A DNA stretch of 31,128 nt from a virus: positions 1 through 31,128 of the IMG/VR virus record IMGVR_UViG_3300035034_003300; one strand, 5' to 3'. This document shows positions 1 through 6,621 of the stretch, piece by piece. The stretch's first letter is position 1; the number at the start of each line of letters is the position of its first letter. Made by a program: the position numbers and the translations under genes. The notes below the pieces were generated by a model. It made no database searches and was not told where the DNA came from. It saw nothing but the letters and a program-made list of their open reading frames with translations.

Positions 1-156
1 CACGTAGCCCAGGCTTGAGTCCGGGGCAGTGGCGCATGTCACCCCGGTCCCGCTGTCGTCGAGGATAGATACCTCGAAGCGAGGGTTTCCGTTGCGGCTC
101 GAGGGTAGGCGCCGGACCCGGCTGAGCCAGCCGGTGTGCTCGGTGATGTTTTTCAT
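1..156 (-). CDS. Partial hypothetical phage protein (N-terminal 52 residues)
   Basis: An ATG at 156-154 on the minus strand opens a frame that stays open to the left edge, so only the N-terminal 52 residues (starting MKNITEHTGWLSRV) are visible. The start is supported by a strong Shine-Dalgarno AAGGAGA about 8 nt upstream. It is also supported by an ATGA overlap with the stop of the gene at 153-344, which implies translational coupling. The segment contains an RRLPSSRNGNPRFEVSI stretch and no recognisable catalytic motif. It is the last visible member of the leftward cluster. No function is assigned. Confidence 0.7.
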   Translation of the reverse strand, partial: MKNITEHTGWLSRVRRLPSSRNGNPRFEVSILDDSGTGVTCATAPDSSLGYV

Positions 157-344
157 GAGTTGTCTCCTTCGAGGGCGAGGTGGTTGATGCGTTTCTCGAT
201 GGCACCCAGAGGCACAAACGTAGCGCTGAGCTGGTTCCCATCGGCTTTCAACCCTTGCGCCGTCTCTTCGTTTTTGGCGACCTGATACCGCCAGTCCTCA
301 AGCGGGTAGTCGCTGTCTTGGTCCCAATACGGGTCTCTAGTCAC
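153..344 (-). CDS. Small conserved phage protein, 63 aa
   Basis: The gene starts at a GTG (344-342) that overlaps the TGA stop of the upstream gene (GTGA) and ends in an ATGA overlap with the next gene, so it is the middle of a tightly coupled leftward set. The N-terminus MTRDPYWDQDSDYPLEDWRY resembles a short acidic-aromatic motif (YP-x-EDW-x-Y-x-V) that I recall from many small phage and conjugative-element proteins. The biochemical role of that family is not known to me. The rest of the protein is charged and polar with no membrane segment. Both gene overlaps make it likely to be real despite its size. Confidence 0.65.
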   Translation of the reverse strand: MTRDPYWDQDSDYPLEDWRYQVAKNEETAQGLKADGNQLSATFVPLGAIEKRINHLALEGDNS

Positions 345-715
345 AGGGGGTTCTCCACGACCAGGGCCTGAAACCGTGTCACAGCGACGATCTGGCCGTC
401 GCTGTTGCGCATGGCGTTGTCGCGTGGGCCGGTGGCCGGGGCGATCACGTCGGTGCGCTCGATCCCGCGCTCTTTCAAGGCTGACATGACGATCCCCGAC
501 ACCACGTATACCGTGTCGGGCGCTGGGTTGGGCAGGTTGTAGATCTGCCCGAACGTTTGCCGCTGGATCGGCAGGTGGTCGAGCATCCCCATGTCGTGGT
601 ACTCGGTCTGCACTCGGCAGGGCCTGTCGGTCGGGGCCAGGGTGACCATCTGCGGGCGACCGTCGATGACCGCCGAGTAGGTGATCGGGTGGGGGCAGAG
701 ATTAAGCGGCTTCAT
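341..715 (-). CDS. Conserved phage protein, 124 aa (NLCPHPITY family)
   Basis: The chosen start is ATG at 715-713, because GAGG lies about 9 nt upstream. The longer frame reaching 850 would overlap the upstream gene heavily. The start lies inside the last codons of that gene (14-nt overlap). The protein opens with LNLCPHPITYSAVIDG and has later segments DTVYVVSGIVMSALKERG and DVIAPATGPRDNAMRN. This pattern, a TPH-x-I-like start followed by a Y-V-V-S strand-helix and a D-V-x-A-P-x-T-G-P segment, matches from memory a widespread uncharacterised family in phages and integrative elements. No catalytic residues are evident, and a small soluble accessory protein is the best description. Confidence 0.7.
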   Translation of the reverse strand: MKPLNLCPHPITYSAVIDGRPQMVTLAPTDRPCRVQTEYHDMGMLDHLPIQRQTFGQIYNLPNPAPDTVYVVSGIVMSALKERGIERTDVIAPATGPRDNAMRNSDGQIVAVTRFQALVVENPL

Positions 716-2405
716 ATGATCCGTCCTCGTTGATTCGGCCCATGACCTGATAGGGCTGGCGAGTGGGGCCCTGCACTCGGACGTGGTTAACCGTCGGGGA
801 GTTGTGGATTGATACTGTCTGGATCTCGCCGTCGTCGTCCGGCTCGCCATTGGTGACGACCATCACGTGGCCGGTCTGCGACTTGATGATTGTGCCGCTG
901 GGCAGGGGCTCGTACTCGGCAGGATCGTCGGGGGTGCTTGCCGAGCGCACGAGGGTTAGTTCAGTGGGGTGGTACCAGCAGGCTCGGTCCAGGCCTGGTT
1001 CCTGATCGCCGACCTTTATCGAGCCGTCACACGTGTCCAGGTTGAGGACGATAAGGTGTGCCTCCTCCTCCTCCCAGCGCTCCATGGTGTCGTTGGAGCC
1101 GAAGAAGTGGTCGTTATAGGGCGTGGAGTAGCGGTGACCGCTGGGGGTCACGATGTCGCCGACCGTAAACTGGGCAGGGGGTTCGGCGGCCTCTGGTACT
1201 GTGTCCTCGGTGGGGGTCGAGATTCGCAGCTCAGACGGGTGGAACAAGAACGTCCGGTAGTTCCCTCTGCTTCCTACACCGGCACGGATGGCGGGTTGCT
1301 CGTCGTGGGTTTCCACATCGGTGACGGTCAGTAGCGTCTGTTCTTCCTCCCAGCGCTCCATGGAGGCGTGCGTCCCGAAGTAATGCCCCCTCATAGTGTC
1401 TGGTCTACTCGACCGAGGTTCACGGTGGGCGGTGGCGATCACCGTGTCGTTGACCGCAAACTGGCGACGGGGTGGGGGCGTGGGTCCGGGTGTGGGCACG
1501 CGCGCCTTCGTCATGTCGGGGTCCAGCCGCGTCACGCGGAGGTAGTGCAGGAGTCGGTGGGGGGCCTTTTCGGGGGTGCTGCCCTCCGGATCGTATAGCG
1601 TTTGGAACGGTGGACAGGGGGTGTTGTCGTCATCCGCGAGTCGGACAACTTGCTCGCCACCGGCCAAGACACCTACGTCGCCGACTGCCCAGCCGTAGGG
1701 GTTACGGCCCTCGTCTGTTGTTGGCGGGATGGCTCCGATGTGGCGCATGTGGGCGCCCTTCGCGCTCTCCTCGCTCGGCGCCAGTACGAATCCGGGCCGT
1801 TTGTTGATGCCGTTGGAGAAGGTCGCGTTGCCATATAGCACGGTGTACCGCACTAGCCCGTCGTGGTCGTCCCGCATAACGATGGTGCCAGCGGGGGCCA
1901 AGCCATCCATGTTCTTTGTTATGACGAACAGCGGGAGGCCGTCCGGCTGTAGTAGGTTGTCGAGGGTCGTGATTCGCTCGATGTCGTTGTAACTGACATA
2001 CCGGGGAAACAGGCCGGTGTCGACGGGTATCCACCAGGGGTTGTTGGATCCGTCGTCATACGAAAACTGCACGATCGTTTCTAGGGGGGGGTGGTGGGGT
2101 GTGATGCCACCGTCTCCTGTTACACGCGCCAGGTCGCCCACGACCCAGCCTTTGTCGTTGGCCGTTGACCGGTCCGTGTTGAAGGGCAGCAGTAATGCTA
2201 TGCGGTTCTCCACGGCGAGGGTGTCATGGGCACCGGGGGCACCGCCGTCACCATTGTCGAAGTCGCATTCGCCTGCGACCAGTGTCACCCAGTCCCGCCG
2301 GGTGCTTCGAGCTATGGCGTTCAGGGAGAAGTGAAAGCTCTTCGGCAGCCGGTACAGCGTGATTGATTTCGGCATGGTTGCTGTCGACATGATCGAATTC
2401 GGCAT
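702..2405 (-). CDS. Hypothetical 567-aa protein with internally duplicated domain
   Basis: The start ATG at 2405-2403 is preferred over an upstream in-frame start at 2429 because it has AGAGGA about 9 nt upstream and lies 2 nt after the stop of the HTH gene. The product is soluble and acidic. It contains two related units of roughly 80 residues (coding positions about 1217-1469 and 945-1176). Both start with F-x-V-x-D-x-V, share an H-x-FG-x(4)-MERWEEE core and end with HP-x-EL. Earlier VGD-containing segments (GWVVGDLARV and GWAVGDVGVL) may be further divergent copies, suggesting a chain of small beta-barrel modules. An uninterrupted run of eight C residues in the coding strand near 2084-2091 leaves the frame intact. 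No enzymatic motif was seen and the function is unknown. Confidence 0.75.
   Translation of the reverse strand: MPNSIMSTATMPKSITLYRLPKSFHFSLNAIARSTRRDWVTLVAGECDFDNGDGGAPGAHDTLAVENRIALLLPFNTDRSTANDKGWVVGDLARVTGDGGITPHHPPLETIVQFSYDDGSNNPWWIPVDTGLFPRYVSYNDIERITTLDNLLQPDGLPLFVITKNMDGLAPAGTIVMRDDHDGLVRYTVLYGNATFSNGINKRPGFVLAPSEESAKGAHMRHIGAIPPTTDEGRNPYGWAVGDVGVLAGGEQVVRLADDDNTPCPPFQTLYDPEGSTPEKAPHRLLHYLRVTRLDPDMTKARVPTPGPTPPPRRQFAVNDTVIATAHREPRSSRPDTMRGHYFGTHASMERWEEEQTLLTVTDVETHDEQPAIRAGVGSRGNYRTFLFHPSELRISTPTEDTVPEAAEPPAQFTVGDIVTPSGHRYSTPYNDHFFGSNDTMERWEEEEAHLIVLNLDTCDGSIKVGDQEPGLDRACWYHPTELTLVRSASTPDDPAEYEPLPSGTIIKSQTGHVMVVTNGEPDDDGEIQTVSIHNSPTVNHVRVQGPTRQPYQVMGRINEDGSYEAA
945..1469 (-). repeat. 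Tandem protein-domain duplication inside the 567-aa gene
   Basis: Two consecutive coding units (about 1217-1469 and 945-1176) encode homologous modules sharing F-x-V-x-D-x-V at the start, the invariant MERWEEE in the centre and HP-x-EL at the end. DNA identity is still visible around the centre: the string cccagcgctccatgg occurs at about 1074 and 1350. Elsewhere the copies have diverged, so the duplication is old. Confidence 0.7.
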
Positions 2406-2407
2406 GG

Positions 2408-3037
2408 TTATTCCTCTTTGGCTATCCACACACAGGCGTGGGAATGTTTGCCCTTGCCGATGAACAACTCGGCGTCCAGGGCGGCTGTTGGCAGAGTCGC
2501 GTTGAGCGCCTCTGCGTAATCGTCCTCATTCCACTCGATGACGACGCACGGGGGTGGGCCCAGGTCCCAACATATTGGGTGTGCTGGGTCGAAGATTGCG
2601 TGGTACTTGGGGATTGCCAGATGGGGCGGTAGACCGGCTTCTTTGAGGTGCTCGAAGGCGTTTTCGAGGTCGTCCCGCACTGGCTCGAGGGCCGTTCTCC
2701 ACCAGCGGCGCTTCTTCCACTGGCTCCCACCCTCTATTCCCATGCCCAGGTTACTTGCCCATTGGCGCAGGGTCTGCACCGTTACGCGGTAGTCATGGGC
2801 GAGGAGCTCGATCGGTATTTCGTGCCGGTTCTGTTTCTCGATGACCGCCCTTCGGTCATGGTTCCGGTTGGTGGGGATGGCGACCCCCAGCCGCTTGGCC
2901 GTGCTATATATTGTGTTTTCCGAGATTTCAAACCGCTGGCGAAAGAACTCCGGTAACGTTTCGTCGCTCTGTGTCCAGTCAGCGACGGCGGCCATGAACC
3001 TCTGCCGGTCCTCCGTCGTGTTGCGGAATTCGTGCAT
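2408..3037 (-). CDS. Putative DNA-binding protein with two helix-turn-helix-like segments, 209 aa
   Basis: The start ATG at 3037-3035 has GAGGAG about 7 nt upstream; a GTG two codons earlier (3043) is less well spaced. Two segments look like helix-turn-helix units: residues 28-52 (LPEFFRQRFEISENTIYSTA...) and 74-99 (IPIELLAHDYRVTVQTLRQW...). Each has the acidic or hydrophobic first helix, a turn, and a recognition helix followed by GV or GM. A basic, tryptophan-rich linker follows, then an acidic alpha/beta C-terminal half without recognisable motifs. It is the first gene of its leftward group, and its promoter region carries two copies of the TATTCGC dyad, which would suit an autoregulated regulator. 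A non-regulatory role in DNA handling is also possible. Confidence 0.65.
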   Translation of the reverse strand: MHEFRNTTEDRQRFMAAVADWTQSDETLPEFFRQRFEISENTIYSTAKRLGVAIPTNRNHDRRAVIEKQNRHEIPIELLAHDYRVTVQTLRQWASNLGMGIEGGSQWKKRRWWRTALEPVRDDLENAFEHLKEAGLPPHLAIPKYHAIFDPAHPICWDLGPPPCVVIEWNEDDYAEALNATLPTAALDAELFIGKGKHSHACVWIAKEE

Positions 3038-3061
3038 AAGCACTCCTCGTGTGGTGGTAGG

Positions 3062-3093
3062 TATTCGCGCTGTTGATATTCGCTTTGCGAGTG
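3062..3093. promoter_or_regulatory. Two overlapping TATTCGC dyad sites upstream of the HTH gene
   Basis: TATTCGC-N3-GTTGATA (3062-3078) and TATTCGC-N3-GCGAGTG (3077-3093) are offset by 15 bp. Each has one perfect half-site and one degraded half-site of the dyad seen at six other places considered here and further right. They lie 25-56 nt upstream of the leftward HTH gene start, where an operator or promoter would be expected. These are the weakest members of the family. Confidence 0.45.
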
Positions 3094-3116
3094 TCGCAAG
3101 TCAATAGCGGGCGTAG

Positions 3117-3565
3117 AGTTCTATCTGTCCCATGGCGGAAAAGGGCTTGTGGCCGGCCTGGAGCCCCCAGCCTTGAGGGCTTAAAAGCTAAAATTCTATC
3201 TGTCCCTTAAAATTAATGGTATCCAAAATAAAACATAAAAAAAGAGCATTTGGGGTTATGAAGTTGTATTCCTCCTCCCCCCGTGTGTTTTTTGATGGAA
3301 AATCGGGACAGCAGCGACACCCCCGCTCGGTGTATGCCTGCCGCCCGGTGTGTACCCCCCGAATTTTCCGAGGGGTGTGGGTCGATCGCCCCGCGCCGCT
3401 TGCCCCGAATCCGGCGGGTGAGTGGTACGTCGCCGGAAAAACTTTTAAACTAAATCTGGGAAACCAGTAACTTTCAGGGACAGATACACCTCCCTTGTTT
3501 AGCCCCAGCAGCATGGGCCAAAAGCCTGGCCAGGGCCTGTTTTCAGCGGCGGGACAGATAGAACT
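3117..3565. repeat. Nested inverted-repeat element, possible small mobile element or regulatory island
   Basis: The motif TTCTATCTGTCCC occurs in direct orientation at 3119-3131 and 3194-3206. It is inverted and exact at 3551-3563, and inverted and partial (TATCTGTCCC) at 3477-3486. Spacing within the left pair is 75 bp and within the right pair 74 bp, so the outer and inner copies form a nested inverted repeat. The outer copies match over 15 nt (AGTTCTATCTGTCCC). The stretches between outer and inner copies are also partly alike (GAAAA, TGGCC and GGGCT at corresponding offsets). The core (about 3207-3476) is locally AT-rich on its left side, unlike the surrounding DNA. No transposase gene and no clear target duplication are visible. 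Reading frames inside (3216-3470 plus, 3188-3514 minus) lack ribosome binding sites. Confidence 0.6.
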
Positions 3566-3595
3566 AAATCCTATCTATTTCCCGCAGACCTACAA

Positions 3596-3754
3596 CTAAG
3601 GTCGTAGTTGACGGGTCAACTGGCGTGCTACACGGGCATGCCGCGCAGCTAGATTTTCGAGGGCCTGTCGGCTCCCGGCGCTGCTTGTTTTGGCCCTCTG
3701 CTCGTACAGATTGGCCATGGCCAAAAGGGCCTGAACACGGTCTACAGTTCGCAT
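3596..3754 (-). CDS. Small hypothetical protein, 52 aa
   Basis: A leftward ATG (3754-3752) with GAGG about 8 nt upstream opens a 52-codon frame starting MRTVDRVQALLAMANLYEQR and ending QLTRQLRP at a TAG. The protein is predicted to be almost fully helical, arginine- and alanine-rich and basic at the C-terminus, which would fit a small nucleic-acid-binding or adaptor peptide. Coding support is the good start context and agreement with the leftward orientation of the whole cluster. It stands alone, with 306 bp of non-coding DNA upstream and the inverted-repeat element directly downstream. Function is unknown. Confidence 0.55.
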   Translation of the reverse strand: MRTVDRVQALLAMANLYEQRAKTSSAGSRQALENLAARHARVARQLTRQLRP

Positions 3755-4058
3755 GGTGAATACCTCGTAATGTTATAACATAACAAAAGGGGTGGTACGT
3801 TTTACTCAACACGTGTCAATTATTTTCAACACATGCCCCAGAACCCCCGTCCCAGAACCCCCGTCCCAGGCCACTCGACAAAGGCCCACAAAAAAAGGGC
3901 GACTACCACTTGGCAATCGCCCCCTCACCTCGCTCGCACGATATTTGCTTCTCGACTATCCGTGTCCGTCACGTGTCGAGCGGCCCTCTTACATAAACAG
4001 CTTGCGCTCGTCCCCGCGCATTAGGGGTCGGAGCAATCGCCCCTCGGCCTTTGCTGCC
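3755..4058. other. Intergenic region with short direct repeats
   Basis: No convincing gene is seen on either strand. Upstream of the 52-aa gene lie an 8-bp palindrome GTTATAAC (near 3773-3780) and the direct repeat TCAACAC[G/A]TG at 3806-3815 and 3826-3835. The copies are exactly 20 bp apart, about two helical turns. A 14-bp tandem repeat follows at 3837-3869. An 11-bp direct repeat GCAATCGCCCC occurs at 3913-3923 and 4033-4043. A CTCGAC/GTCGAG inverted pair spans 3951-3980. On the minus strand TTGACA occurs near 3816-3821 but no well-spaced -10 box accompanies it, so no promoter is called. Confidence 0.5.
3837..3869. repeat. 14-bp tandem repeat, left copy
   Basis: CCCAGAACCCCCGT is repeated perfectly at 3837-3850 and 3851-3864, followed by a partial CCCAG. 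The same repeat with two substitutions (CCCAAATCCCCCGT) and the same 2.4-copy number occurs at 7179-7212. Both are followed within about 20 bp by ACAAAGG. Confidence 0.8.
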
Positions 4059-4169
4059 TTAAAAGCACGCCCGTTTTCCTTTCGCGGGCCCGGGCCGTTT
4101 ATTGTGAGCTTTCGCCCATAGTGGATGGCCTCCCAGCCACCCCCGGATAATCGTGGACGTGGGTCTCAT
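4059..4169 (-). CDS. Candidate very small protein, 36 aa
   Basis: An ATG at 4169-4167 lies 4 nt after the stop of the 57-aa gene. It opens a 36-codon frame starting MRPTSTIIRGWLGGHPLWAK and ending KGKRACF. The peptide has two tryptophans in an IRGWLGGHPLWAKAHNK segment and a very basic tail. The close position behind the upstream gene suggests translational coupling, but the Shine-Dalgarno is weak, so the call rests on composition and position only. Confidence 0.35.
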   Translation of the reverse strand: MRPTSTIIRGWLGGHPLWAKAHNKRPGPAKGKRACF

Positions 4170-4173
4170 CGAC

Positions 4174-4347
4174 TCACAACTCGCCGGTCACCCCCATCTT
4201 TGCGATGAGCTGTGTCGCTTCGGCAAGCTCCCCCCGCTGCACTTGGGTCCGGCAGAAGCCCCCCACCAGGTCTCCATTGACCCTGACCCAGGTCATGTGG
4301 GCATCGGTAATGACCGTGAAGTTTTTGCTTATAGAGACTGTAGACAT
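4174..4347 (-). CDS. Small hypothetical protein, 57 aa
   Basis: The chosen start is ATG at 4347-4345, supported by AAGGA about 8 nt upstream; the longer frame to 4479 runs back into tandem repeats and has no start signal. The product begins MSTVSISKNFTVITDAHMTW and continues with a beta-rich first half (WVRVNGDLVGGF) and a helical C-terminus (GELAEATQLIAKMG). It looks like a compact alpha/beta miniprotein. No family is recognised. The 14-bp and simple tandem repeats lie immediately upstream, so its transcript or promoter must cross or start near them. Confidence 0.6.
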   Translation of the reverse strand: MSTVSISKNFTVITDAHMTWVRVNGDLVGGFCRTQVQRGELAEATQLIAKMGVTGEL

Positions 4348-4422
4348 ATTAATTATCCTTTGGTGTGGGGCCGTAGACAAAGACCCAAATGAAAGACCGA
4401 GTGATACCCGATCTTCGTTGAC

Positions 4423-4667
4423 TGCCAATCGACAAGTGCCAATCGACAAGTGCCAATCGACAAGTGCCAATCGACACATGATCTATGTCGACTGACAATC
4501 GCCTCAGTGCAGCCAATCGACTCATGTCAATCGACACACATCGACTGACACACAACACACAACACACAACACACAACACACAACACACATACAAAGACCA
4601 AGACGCAGACGCAGACGCGGACGCAGACGCAGACGCGTGGGTCGACGCGGACGCTGACGCTTGGGTT
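4423..4667. repeat. Compound tandem-repeat tract (14-bp, 7-bp and 6-bp units), iteron-like
   Basis: Three arrays abut in a 360-bp gene-free stretch. The first has four consecutive 14-bp units TGCCAATCGACAAG (4423-4477, last one 13 nt), with two diverged 14-bp units further on (4513-4540) keeping the core CAATCGAC. The second has about six 7-bp units AACACAC (4548-4589). The third is a 6-bp array (4602-4667): six GACGCN, one TGGGTC, three GACGCN, one TGGGTT. The 14-mers resemble iterons of replication origins or multiple operators. The 7-mer period is half of 14. The array crosses no well-supported gene, although artificial frames such as an Asp-Ala run are open across it. Confidence 0.85.
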
Positions 4668-4707
4668 AGGGGTGGACGGGACTAGCGGTGTGACCGATCA
4701 CGCACGG

Positions 4708-5079
4708 TCAGGCGGCGACGACATCGCAGAGCGGGCCAGCTCCTCTTCTGCGCTTCTCGATGAACGAGACATCTCTTTCCGTGAGATACCCCTTTCCCGA
4801 CCCCCGGGTGGTGGGGTCATTACACCAGTAACAGGTGCCCCATACCCGCCTGCCTGTGCCTAAGCACGCGGGGCACGACATCCCCGGTGTGAGCACCAGG
4901 GCGTCCGTGTCCATGCGCGCGAACCCAAGCGCATGGTGCACCGGGTTGTTGCGCTTGGCGAAGGTGGCGTATACCACGTACACCGGCTTACCCCTCTTGG
5001 TCCGACCGGTGTCGGTCCACCCATCGGGGATGGCCGGGTCGGGCTTGCTGAACGCGGCCATTAGCAGCTTCTTATCCAT
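4708..5079 (-). CDS. Zinc-motif protein, 123 aa (DnaJ-type CxxCxGxG-like)
   Basis: The start ATG at 5079-5077 has AAGGAGAG 7-8 nt upstream. The protein contains C69-P-A-C72-LGTG, then C83-Y-W-C86 followed by a GSGKG segment. This four-cysteine arrangement resembles one half of the DnaJ cysteine-rich domain (CxxCxGxG repeats) and probably binds one zinc ion. The N-terminal half (PDGWTDTGRTKRGKPVYVVYATF) looks like a small beta domain. DnaJ-type zinc modules occur in many small phage and bacterial accessory proteins without a J domain, and no J domain (HPD) is present here. Its substrate is unknown. Confidence 0.7.
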   Translation of the reverse strand: MDKKLLMAAFSKPDPAIPDGWTDTGRTKRGKPVYVVYATFAKRNNPVHHALGFARMDTDALVLTPGMSCPACLGTGRRVWGTCYWCNDPTTRGSGKGYLTERDVSFIEKRRRGAGPLCDVVAA

Positions 5080-5087
5080 GACGCTCT

Positions 5088-5118
5088 CCTTCTAGTAGAA
5101 GGGGGGCCGAAGCCCCCC
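5088..5118. terminator. UUCG-loop hairpin after the 488-aa gene, plus palindrome over the next SD
   Basis: On the minus strand GGGGGGC-TTCG-GCCCCCC (5118-5101) forms a 7-bp GC stem with a UUCG tetraloop directly after the stop of the 5126-6592 gene. The following TTCTACT is only a weak U-tract, so termination may be partial. Immediately next, the 15-nt palindrome CCTTCTAgTAGAAGG (5088-5102) includes part of the Shine-Dalgarno of the downstream zinc-motif gene and could limit its translation. Confidence 0.6.
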
Positions 5119-5125
5119 AGGTGGG

Positions 5126-6592
5126 TTAGATGACGCTGACGTCCTGGTCAGCATCCTGGATCATGCGGTAGGCGACAGCGCGTGCGCCGGTCCTGCTTGT
5201 GTTGCCGCCCTTGAGAAGCTGGACCGCCTTCTCGCGTGCGTCGTTGAAGTCGAACGCCGCACCTTGCAGCACCCAGTCCTCGTCCTTGGCGTGCTTGCCG
5301 AGCAGCTCAGCGATCTCCTCGATCTCCGCGAACAGCTTGCGGTTGCGCTCGATCTTGGCCTCGACTGCCTTGGCCCGGTTGATGCTGACCGGGATCTTTC
5401 CAGAGTCGAGAATGGACTCGAATGTCTGATCTTCGAAGCCGCTAGTGGCGAATGGGTTGGCGTAGCGAGCACCGTCCTCCCATATGCCTTTCGCTTCGTC
5501 GAGATCACACCCGTTGCCCATGACCTCCATGATGTCGGCCATCCTGCGCTCGTTCTCACGCTCGGCCAGCTCGGCACGTTGTGCCTCACTGTTCGTGCTG
5601 CGCAGGTTGCGCTCGGAGCCATCGGCTGATGACTCACCGTCGGCGTCCATGCCCGGCGTGCTGGTGCGCTCGTAGCCGTCGAAGTACCCGATCAGGTCGT
5701 CCGATGCCGGGTCTTCCAGAACCTCTGCCACGCTGAGCAGCGAGGGGTTCATCTGGATCACCCTGGCGACCGGCTCCCCGGTGGTGAGGGCGTAGGCGAG
5801 CCAGAACCTCTGGTTCCACAACCTGTCCGCCTTGGTGGCCGCGATCTCCTCGAGGACCTCCTTGGCCTCACGGGTAGCGAGGACCACCTTGGCCTGGGCC
5901 AAGCTCACCTGCTGCGGCAACTCGGCGAATGCCGTGTCGCGCAGCTCGTCGAGCACCTTCATCATCATGTCGATGACGGTGGTGGCATGCCCCATGGTCA
6001 GCAGGCGGTTGCCACCGTCCACGCCGATGTGCTCGTGGAACACGCTGCCCTCCAGGGCACGCTCCAGGCTGCGCGCTTGGACCTTCTCACCGATGAACAG
6101 GCGATCCGCGACGATGCGAACCGATCCCCCTGTGCCCAGCAGCTCCTCGAACTGCTCGCGGGCGGTGTAGAAGTCCTTGCGTGCCTGGGCCATGACCAGC
6201 GCCTGCTCCGCATCACGGAGCTTGATCTTCTGGTCACGCATGGTGCGACGCATCTGGTAGCGCAGCGCACCGTCCAGCTTGCGCTTGGCCACCTCGTACA
6301 TCTCAGGTGCTGCCCATACGACGCGAACGCCGTCGTTGCGGGTCTCCTCGCCCCGGTGATAGATGGGCTTGCCTGTGAACAGGTCCATCTCGGCTTCCGG
6401 CTTCTCGAACTGGATACGCCCCAGAACGTAGTCGGTGAGCAGGCGGACCTTGTCGGCCGTGGTCACTTCAGCCATCTTCTTGAACTGAGGACGCAGCGCC
6501 CACCATGCGGTGTGCAGGGCTTGGGCGGTCTCGCGCTCGGAGGCAGCGATGACTTGAGTGGCCAGTTCGATGGTGCTATTTTGATTACGCAT
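5126..6592 (-). CDS. Hypothetical 488-aa protein with structured leader
   Basis: The start ATG at 6592-6590 has AAGGA 8 nt upstream. The frame continues upstream to a TTG/GTG pair near 6712-6709, which has its own GGAGGG, so a form about 40 residues longer cannot be excluded. The product (MRNQNSTIELATQVIAASER...) is predominantly helical. It has likely coiled coil in residues about 120-165 and in the charged RAELAERENERRMADIMEV region, a low-complexity linker rich in S, D and G, and a C-terminal helical segment (KAVEAKIERNRKLFAEIEEI). No signal peptide, membrane segment or catalytic motif was found. It is the largest helical product of the leftward cluster, possibly a non-structural protein made early. 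Function is not recognised. Confidence 0.75.
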   Translation of the reverse strand: MRNQNSTIELATQVIAASERETAQALHTAWWALRPQFKKMAEVTTADKVRLLTDYVLGRIQFEKPEAEMDLFTGKPIYHRGEETRNDGVRVVWAAPEMYEVAKRKLDGALRYQMRRTMRDQKIKLRDAEQALVMAQARKDFYTAREQFEELLGTGGSVRIVADRLFIGEKVQARSLERALEGSVFHEHIGVDGGNRLLTMGHATTVIDMMMKVLDELRDTAFAELPQQVSLAQAKVVLATREAKEVLEEIAATKADRLWNQRFWLAYALTTGEPVARVIQMNPSLLSVAEVLEDPASDDLIGYFDGYERTSTPGMDADGESSADGSERNLRSTNSEAQRAELAERENERRMADIMEVMGNGCDLDEAKGIWEDGARYANPFATSGFEDQTFESILDSGKIPVSINRAKAVEAKIERNRKLFAEIEEIAELLGKHAKDEDWVLQGAAFDFNDAREKAVQLLKGGNTSRTGARAVAYRMIQDADQDVSVI

Positions 6593-6621
6593 TGTCTTAT
6601 CCTTACTTGGTTGATAGTGCA

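Noticed and set aside
3216-3470. 84-codon plus-strand frame inside the inverted-repeat element
   Set aside because: No ribosome binding site, orientation against all surrounding genes and no recognisable features; it may be an accident between the repeats.
3188-3514. 108-codon minus-strand frame inside the inverted-repeat element
   Set aside because: No convincing start signal, and it crosses the inner repeats; composition looks non-coding.
4423-4667. Possible CRISPR array
   Set aside because: Units of 14, 7 and 6 bp follow each other without spacers and no cas genes are present; they are plain tandem repeats.
4485-4685. Plus-strand frame encoding an Asp-Ala repeat
   Set aside because: It is generated by the simple repeats, with no start signal and no support from neighbours.
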